NCBI RefSeq assembly: GCF_902859855.1 | Contig: NZ_CADIKH010000010.1 | Span: 124,001-188,000, forward strand | DNA length: 64,000 bases | Direction of reading: 5' to 3' | Source: Paraburkholderia humisilvae | GTDB taxonomy: Bacteria; Pseudomonadota; Gammaproteobacteria; Burkholderiales; Burkholderiaceae | Shown: piece after piece, positions 56,979 to 64,000 of the stretch | Numbering within the stretch: position 1 is the stretch's first letter | How the letters are laid out: the number at the start of each line of letters is the position of its first letter | The notes under the pieces: generated by a model | Databases searched by the model: none | What the model was told of the DNA's origin: nothing | Seen by the model: the letters and a program-made list of their open reading frames with translations, nothing else | Made by a program: the position numbers and the translations under genes

Positions 56979-57989
56979 TCAAACCTTGCGGCGGCTGCGA
57001 CGGAACTGGTCGAACAGCACCGCCAGCAGCAGAATCCCGCCGCGAATCAGATACTGATAGAACGTCGGCACATTCAAGAGGCTCATCGCGTCCTGCACCG
57101 AGCCCATGATCAGCACGCCGACCAGCACGCCGGAAATCGTCGCGACACCGCCGGTCAACGACACGCCGCCCAGCACGCACGCCGAAATCACACCGAGTTC
57201 GAGGCCCACCGACGTCTTCGGATCACCGAGGCTCATCCGTGATGCGAGCATCACGCCGGCAAAACCGGTCACGAGGCCCTGCAGCACGAACACCGTAATC
57301 TTGATGCGCGTAACCGGCAAACCCGCCAGCAACGCCGCTTCGCCATTCCCGCCGACCGCCAGCACGTTCTTGCCGAACACGGTCTTGCGCAGCAGGAAGC
57401 CGAACAGCACGAAGCCGACGATGTTGCTCCAGATCGGAAACGAAATGCCGAGGAACGACCCGCCACCGAGATCGAAGAAGCGCTCTTCGGAAATCATCAC
57501 CGCGTCGCCGTTCGATGTGATGTACGCAAGACCGCGCACGACTTCCATCATTGCGAGCGTGACGATCAGCGAGTTGATCTTGTAGCGCGCCACCAGCACG
57601 CCGTTCACGAGTCCGACCGCGCCGCCCGCCAGCACACCCCCAGCGACGCCGAGCATCACGCTATGCGTGGCCGTAATCAAGGTTGACGCGGCCACACCCG
57701 AAAACGCGACGATCGACGCGACCGACAGGTCGACTTCACCGAGCGCCAGCACGAACATCATCGTCACCGAGATCGAGCCGATCAGCGTGACGGACAGCAA
57801 CAGGCCCTGCATGTTGCGGGTCGTCAGGAAGTCCGGCACGGTCGCCGACAGCACCGCGAACAGGATGATGAACACCATCACGATGCCGGACTTGTTGATC
57901 AGATCCCAGGTGCGTGCGGCGTGCGACGGCGCGCCAGGCTGCGCGGCACGGGTGGCTTGGGTGGTCGGAGTTTGCATGGTCATCTTCAT
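56979..57989 (-). CDS. araH: L-arabinose ABC transporter permease
   Basis: Inner-membrane permease of 336 residues with about ten helices, forming the translocation path for L-arabinose. The sequence is strikingly like E. coli AraH: FVLALGEVDLSVASIVAFSGV, KINSLIVTLAMMEVVRGLAYI, SACVLGGVSLTGGVATISGV, and the C-terminal AMSLLNVPTFYQYLIRGGILL. Several ATG codons occur at the start (57989, 57983, 57977); the first is given. It follows the ATPase gene by 42 bases and ends the operon. Confidence 0.93.
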   Translation of the reverse strand: MKMTMQTPTTQATRAAQPGAPSHAARTWDLINKSGIVMVFIILFAVLSATVPDFLTTRNMQGLLLSVTLIGSISVTMMFVLALGEVDLSVASIVAFSGVAASTLITATHSVMLGVAGGVLAGGAVGLVNGVLVARYKINSLIVTLAMMEVVRGLAYITSNGDAVMISEERFFDLGGGSFLGISFPIWSNIVGFVLFGFLLRKTVFGKNVLAVGGNGEAALLAGLPVTRIKITVFVLQGLVTGFAGVMLASRMSLGDPKTSVGLELGVISACVLGGVSLTGGVATISGVLVGVLIMGSVQDAMSLLNVPTFYQYLIRGGILLLAVLFDQFRRSRRKV

Positions 57990-58031
57990 CCAGTGGCGCG
58001 CGCTGACCCGCGCGCGATTGCTGTCCGCCGC

Positions 58032-59573
58032 TCAATGCGGCAGAGCCAGTTTGATCAATTGGTCAGGAGTGGCCTGCGCCTTCGGCAGATCGCCGACAAT
58101 GCGCCCTTCTTTCATCACCAGCACGCGATCGGCAATGCCGATCACTTCCGCGAGGTCGCTCGATACCACCACGACCGTGCGTCCCGCTTCCGCGAGTTCG
58201 TACAGCAATTCGTAGATTTCCGAGCGGGCGCCGACGTCGATACCACGCGTCGGCTCGTCAAGCAGGAAGATGTCGATGCGCTCGGCGAGCCAGCGCGACA
58301 GAATCACCTTCTGCTGATTGCCACCCGACAGCGTGCCGATCGCCGTTTCGGTGTTGCGTGTCTTGATCGACAGCTTGTCGATGTACTCGCGCGCGAGATC
58401 GCGCTCGCGCCGCGCATTCAACAGGAAGCGCGCCGCGCTGAAATGACGCCGCGCGCTGATATTCAGATTGTCGGCAACCGATGCGATCGCAACGATTCCT
58501 TCCTGCTTGCGATCCTCCGGGCACAGCGCGATGCCGGCGCGCACTGCGTCGCGCGGCGTCGAGAATGCAACGCGCTTGCCGTTCAGTTCGACATGGCCTT
58601 CGCGCGGCTGCACCGCGCCGTAGATCAGCTTCATCAGTTCGGAGCGCCCTGCGCCGACCAGCCCGAAGAAGCCGACAATCTCGCCCTTCCTCGCGGCAAA
58701 CGACACTGGCTCCGAGAGCCCCGGCCCGAGCAGGCCCTTCACTTCGAGCTGCACATCGCCGGCCTTGCGCGGCCGGTAGCCGTATACATCCCGAATCGAC
58801 CGGCCGACCATGCAACTGATCAGCCGGTCGCGATCGAGGTCTGCAACCGATTCGAACGTTTCGATGCGACGCCCGTCACGGAACACCGTCACGCGGTCGC
58901 ACAGTTCGTAAACTTCATCCATCCGATGCGTCACGTAGATCACCGCGCGGCCCTGCGCGCGCAACGCATTGATGATTCGAAAAAGATTCTCCGTTTCGCG
59001 TGCGGACAGCGAACTGGTCGGCTCATCGAACGCGATCACGCGTGCGTCGCGCATCAGCGCCTTGCCAATTTCGATCATCTGCCGCTGCCCGATCGACAGG
59101 CGCTTCACTTGCATGTTCGGGTCGATCGATTCGCCGAGGCGCTCGAGCTCGTCCATCGCGCGCTTCACCAGCGTCTTTTCGTCGAGCACGCCGAAGCGGT
59201 TCGGCAGTTGCCCGAGCATCAGGTTTTCCGCAACCGTGAGTTCCGGGACGAGATGCAACTCCTGGTAAATGATCGCGATGCCGGCCTCGATCGCCGCCTT
59301 GGTCGTCGTGAACTTGTGCTCGACACCCGCGAGGCGCAACGCGCCCGACGCGGGCTGATTCACGCCCGACAGCACCTTCAGAAGCGTCGATTTGCCTGCG
59401 CCGTTCTCGCCCATCAGGCCGTGCACTTCACCGCCGCGCACTTCGAACGACACGTTATCGAGCGCCAGCACGCCCGGGAAGCTGACGGAGATTCCGTCGA
59501 GTTCCAGGTACGTGCGGCCCTCGGCGCGCGGCCGCGTATGCGGCGCGGCGCCCGTTTCAGCATTGGCCATCAT
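58032..59573 (-). CDS. araG: L-arabinose ABC transporter ATP-binding protein
   Basis: Tandem ATPase of 513 residues with two nucleotide-binding domains, as in AraG, RbsA and MglA. Domain 1: Walker [10 protein letters not shown], signature [15 protein letters not shown], Walker [12 protein letters not shown]. Domain 2 has the degenerate Walker A ([10 protein letters not shown]), then [16 protein letters not shown] and [15 protein letters not shown]. The start is ATG 59573 or ATG 59570. The AraH neighbour and L-arabinose oxidation genes upstream point to L-arabinose as substrate. Confidence 0.93.
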   Translation of the reverse strand: MMANAETGAAPHTRPRAEGRTYLELDGISVSFPGVLALDNVSFEVRGGEVHGLMGENGAGKSTLLKVLSGVNQPASGALRLAGVEHKFTTTKAAIEAGIAIIYQELHLVPELTVAENLMLGQLPNRFGVLDEKTLVKRAMDELERLGESIDPNMQVKRLSIGQRQMIEIGKALMRDARVIAFDEPTSSLSARETENLFRIINALRAQGRAVIYVTHRMDEVYELCDRVTVFRDGRRIETFESVADLDRDRLISCMVGRSIRDVYGYRPRKAGDVQLEVKGLLGPGLSEPVSFAARKGEIVGFFGLVGAGRSELMKLIYGAVQPREGHVELNGKRVAFSTPRDAVRAGIALCPEDRKQEGIVAIASVADNLNISARRHFSAARFLLNARRERDLAREYIDKLSIKTRNTETAIGTLSGGNQQKVILSRWLAERIDIFLLDEPTRGIDVGARSEIYELLYELAEAGRTVVVVSSDLAEVIGIADRVLVMKEGRIVGDLPKAQATPDQLIKLALPH

Positions 59574-59656
59574 CGTGCATGTTTCCGTTGTTGCATCCCG
59601 CAGTACCACGCGTTACGCAAGGCCAGGCCCTGGCGGCCCAGCCTCGCTCGGCTCGC

Positions 59657-60661
59657 TTAAATACCGAGTTCCGTACGCACGTCCTTCCAGTTTTCGCGCG
59701 TCATCAGCTTGCCGGTGGTCTGCGTGTCCGCCGGCGGCTGCTTGCCCGACTTGATCCAGTCGACGAGGTTCTGCGTGCTCTGCTTGCCGTGGTTCGTCGA
59801 GCTCACCGCGATCGTGCCGTAGAAGCCCGTCGGTTCCTTCTTCTGGAACTCGGCGAAGGCTTCACCCGCGCCGTTGATGCCGACGCCGATCACATCGGTG
59901 CCCGGAATGTGCAACTGCTCGGTCGCGCGCACGCCGCCCAGCACCGACTCTTCGTTCAGCGCGAAGATCACCCACTTCTTGATGTTCGGGTGCTTCGACA
60001 GAACCGGCGACGCCGCGTTGAAGCCGCCTTCGTCGTCGGTGGTCTTTTGCGGCGCGTCGAAGATGTTGTCCTTCTTGAAGCCGTTGGCGACCAGCGTTTC
60101 GGTTGCGCCGTCGGTGCGCAGCTTCGCGGTCGGCAGCTCATAGTCGGTGATGCGGATCGCGCCGACTTCTTCCGGCTTCCAGCCGCGCTTCTTCATTTCG
60201 TCGGAGATCGCCTGGCCAACCTGGTTGCCGATCTTGAACGCGGACATGCCCAGGTGCGGGACGCCGGCGAGCGGCTTGCCGTTCGAATCGACAAGCTGGT
60301 CGTCAACCGTCACGAACTTCATGTTGTAGCGCTTTGCACGCGCCTGAATGGCCGGTCCGAGACGCACGTCCGGCGGGCAGATCACGAAGCCCTGCGCGCC
60401 TTGCGCACCGAGGTTGTCAATCGCCGCGAGCACCTTCTCGCCGTCGGGCGTGCCGATGTTGACCACCGAGAAGCCTTCCTTCTGGCCCAGCGCGGTCGCT
60501 GCCTTCTCTTCGTTGATGAACCATGCCTGCTCCGGCATCTTGACGAGCACGCCGATCTTCAGCGGTGCGTCGGCATGGGCGGACAGCGGCAGCGCGAACG
60601 GCGCCGCGCACAGTGCGGCAACCAGCGCGGACAGCGTCAGGCGGCGAATCGGGTTGGTCAT
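59657..60661 (-). CDS. araF: L-arabinose-binding periplasmic protein
   Basis: Periplasmic sugar-binding protein of 334 residues. The signal peptide ends at SAHA-DA (about residue 30). The mature domain starts KIGVLVKMPEQAWFINEEK, with the same KxPEExWFQxEW-type opening as AraF. INGAGEAFAEFQK and YGTIAVSSTNHGKQST are the expected later segments. It delivers L-arabinose to AraG/AraH. It is 83 bases upstream of araG and 133 bases downstream of the dehydrogenase gene. Confidence 0.92.
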   Translation of the reverse strand: MTNPIRRLTLSALVAALCAAPFALPLSAHADAPLKIGVLVKMPEQAWFINEEKAATALGQKEGFSVVNIGTPDGEKVLAAIDNLGAQGAQGFVICPPDVRLGPAIQARAKRYNMKFVTVDDQLVDSNGKPLAGVPHLGMSAFKIGNQVGQAISDEMKKRGWKPEEVGAIRITDYELPTAKLRTDGATETLVANGFKKDNIFDAPQKTTDDEGGFNAASPVLSKHPNIKKWVIFALNEESVLGGVRATEQLHIPGTDVIGVGINGAGEAFAEFQKKEPTGFYGTIAVSSTNHGKQSTQNLVDWIKSGKQPPADTQTTGKLMTRENWKDVRTELGI

Positions 60662-60794
60662 GCTTGTCTCCTTCGTAAAGTCGTTACGACCGTAGGTGCG
60701 GGTTGATTACTATGACTGCGGTACGCGCGCGCACGTCGACACCCCTCGGTGCGCGCAGCACCGCGTTCTCTCTTGTTACCTGGTGTTGTCCTGC

Positions 60795-62661
<1,867 letters not shown>

Positions 62662-62972
62662 TATTTGAGACTCCTGTTGTTCTGCCGTGCGCAAACGGGC
62701 GCTATATTCTGAATAGCCAAACTATATGCGCGAGTGATGCGTCTAGTGATTAGTGTTTTCCCCCATTCTCGACGCGCAAAAAGTCATTCTATTTGTTCGC
62801 GAGTGCGAGTAAATTCTGGATATGTGGCACGTAATATCGTTGACATTTATAACCCTGTGCCAGAATTCGCCCGACTCCGCCATTGTGAAAAGTCTTGCTA
62901 CAACGCAGCTTGGCTTCGGCGGCCCGCATCGAATATAGTATTACTATATTGTCCAAATCCGAATGGAACACC
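62662..62972. promoter_or_regulatory. divergent arabinose promoter region
   Basis: 311 bases between divergent arabinose genes, AT-rich around 62700-62860. Besides the 19-bp palindrome near its right end, TATTC-T-GAATA (62705-62715) lies close to the minus-strand start and may be a second, weaker dyad. Confidence 0.6.
62932..62950. promoter_or_regulatory. perfect 19-bp palindrome, likely operator
   Basis: AATATAGTA, central T, TACTATATT: perfect 9-bp arms, 23 bases before the arabonate dehydratase start codon. Its position would block transcription or initiation, as expected for a repressor such as a GntR-type regulator. No regulator gene is visible in the window. Confidence 0.65.
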
Positions 62973-64000
62973 ATGACTGATCAACCCCGCAAGCTCCGCT
63001 CGGCCCAGTGGTTCGGCACGGCCGACAAGAACGGCTTCATGTACCGCAGCTGGATGAAAAACCAGGGCATTCCGGACCACGAATTCGAAGGTAAGCCGAT
63101 CATCGGCATCTGCAATACGTTCTCCGAACTCACGCCCTGCAATGCGCACTTTCGCAAGCTCGCTGAGCACGTCAAGCGCGGCGTGTTCGAAGCGGGCGGC
63201 TTCCCGGTCGAATTCCCGGTGTTCTCGAATGGCGAGTCGAACCTGCGGCCCACCGCGATGTTCACGCGCAACCTCGCGAGCATGGACGTCGAAGAATCGA
63301 TCCGCGGCAATCCGCTCGATGCCGTCGTGCTGCTCGCCGGCTGCGACAAGACCACGCCCGCGCTGCTGATGGGCGCGGCCAGCTGCGACGTGCCGGCCAT
63401 TCTGGTGACCGGCGGGCCGATGCTCAACGGCAAGCATCATGGCCGCGACATCGGTTCGGGCACCGTCGTCTGGCAACTCTCCGAGCAGGTTAAGGCCGGC
63501 AAGATTTCGATTCACGAATTCATGTCCGCCGAAGCGGGCATGTCGCGGTCGGCCGGCACCTGCAACACGATGGGCACCGCGTCGACGATGGCGTGCATGG
63601 CCGAAGCGCTCGGCGTGACGCTGCCGCACAACGCGGCGATTCCCGCGGTCGACGCGCGCCGCTATGTGCTTGCGCATCTGTCCGGCATGCGCATCGTCGA
63701 GATGGCGCTGCAAGACTTGCGGCTGTCAAAGCTGCTCACGCGCGAAGCATTCGAGAACGCGATCCGCGCGAACGCGGCAATCGGCGGCTCGACCAACGCG
63801 GCGATTCACCTGAAGGCGATCGCCGGGCGCATCGGTGTCGATCTTGCGCTCGACGACTGGACGCGCGTCGGCCGCGGCACGCCGACCATCGTCGACCTGC
63901 AGCCTTCGGGCCGCTTCCTGATGGAGGAGTTCTATTACGCGGGCGGCCTGCCTGCCGTGCTGCGCCGTCTCGGCGAAGCCGGCCTGCTGCCGCATCCGGA
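62973..64000 (+). CDS. L-arabonate dehydratase (IlvD/Edd family), 3' partial
   Basis: The first 342 residues of an iron-sulfur dehydratase of the IlvD/Edd family; the frame is open to the window edge (family members are about 570-590 residues). Cluster ligands are in CNTFSELTPCN, AGCDKTTPA and AGTCNTMGTAST. The opening LRSAQWFGTADKNGFMYRSWMKNQG matches sugar-acid dehydratases (arabonate, xylonate) rather than dihydroxy-acid dehydratase. In the arabinose context it should dehydrate L-arabonate to L-2-keto-3-deoxyarabonate, feeding the enzyme at 61738. Confidence 0.92.
   Translation, partial: MTDQPRKLRSAQWFGTADKNGFMYRSWMKNQGIPDHEFEGKPIIGICNTFSELTPCNAHFRKLAEHVKRGVFEAGGFPVEFPVFSNGESNLRPTAMFTRNLASMDVEESIRGNPLDAVVLLAGCDKTTPALLMGAASCDVPAILVTGGPMLNGKHHGRDIGSGTVVWQLSEQVKAGKISIHEFMSAEAGMSRSAGTCNTMGTASTMACMAEALGVTLPHNAAIPAVDARRYVLAHLSGMRIVEMALQDLRLSKLLTREAFENAIRANAAIGGSTNAAIHLKAIAGRIGVDLALDDWTRVGRGTPTIVDLQPSGRFLMEEFYYAGGLPAVLRRLGEAGLLPHP

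Noticed and set aside
57921..59660. A 579-codon plus-strand frame opposite araG
   Set aside because: The opposite strand encodes an intact double ATPase with all motifs; this frame has antisense-type composition.

Overview
The window looks like chromosome from a Burkholderia/Paraburkholderia-type betaproteobacterium. This is inferred from uniformly high GC, a short H-NS-type protein, Burkholderia-style porin, LysR and GlxA regulators, an AAHS aromatic-acid transporter and a non-phosphorylating L-arabinose pathway. No rRNA, tRNA, phage, insertion sequence or CRISPR array was recognised.

Layout. 1-2101: the tail of an XRE regulator converges with prfC (release factor 3). 2293-8227: a minus-strand chaperone-usher fimbrial operon (two paralogous pilins, chaperone, usher, tip adhesin); the adhesin signal peptide is out of frame with its mature part. 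8693-13882: H-NS-like protein, small envelope proteins, a GntP permease, a 1-kb stretch without a recognisable gene, and a BON protein. 14035-15660: a chemotaxis receptor.

15687-31236 is the most interesting region: a probable (hetero)aromatic-acid catabolic locus. An AAHS transporter and a porin on the minus strand diverge from a plus-strand array of UbiX-type flavin prenyltransferase, FAD monooxygenase, small VOC protein, fumarylacetoacetase, alpha/beta hydrolase, CoxM/CoxG/CoxS/CoxL-type molybdenum hydroxylase, enoyl-CoA hydratase-like protein and UbiD-type decarboxylase, followed by a LysR regulator. Several genes overlap by ATGA. The combination gives a logical route (uptake, Mo-dependent and FAD-dependent hydroxylation, prFMN decarboxylation, ring opening, diketone hydrolysis), but I cannot match it to a characterised pathway and the substrate is unknown.

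31298-42118: cytochrome b561 with an SrpA-like catalase, a zeta-class glutathione transferase, an orphan hybrid histidine kinase (HisKA, receivers, HPt), a possible small RNA with a strong terminator, a DedA-rhodanese fusion, and a thioredoxin-reductase-like protein fused to a cyclic-nucleotide-binding domain. 42307-48092: a secreted beta-propeller protein, an EamA exporter divergent from an AraC regulator with tandem 40-bp repeats between them, and an aminotransferase.

48196-52820: an MFS transporter, HMG-CoA-lyase-like enzyme and CaiB-type CoA transferase in one operon with a LysR gene; this reads as a 3-hydroxy-3-methylglutarate-type acid utilisation module. 53046-56706: a 51-residue protein, a GlxA-type regulator, an SDR and an acyltransferase. 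56979-64000: L-arabinose uptake (AraF, AraG, AraH) and oxidation (L-arabinose 1-dehydrogenase, 2-keto-3-deoxy-arabonate dehydratase), with L-arabonate dehydratase divergent and cut by the window edge. A perfect 19-bp palindrome sits just upstream of the arabonate dehydratase start.
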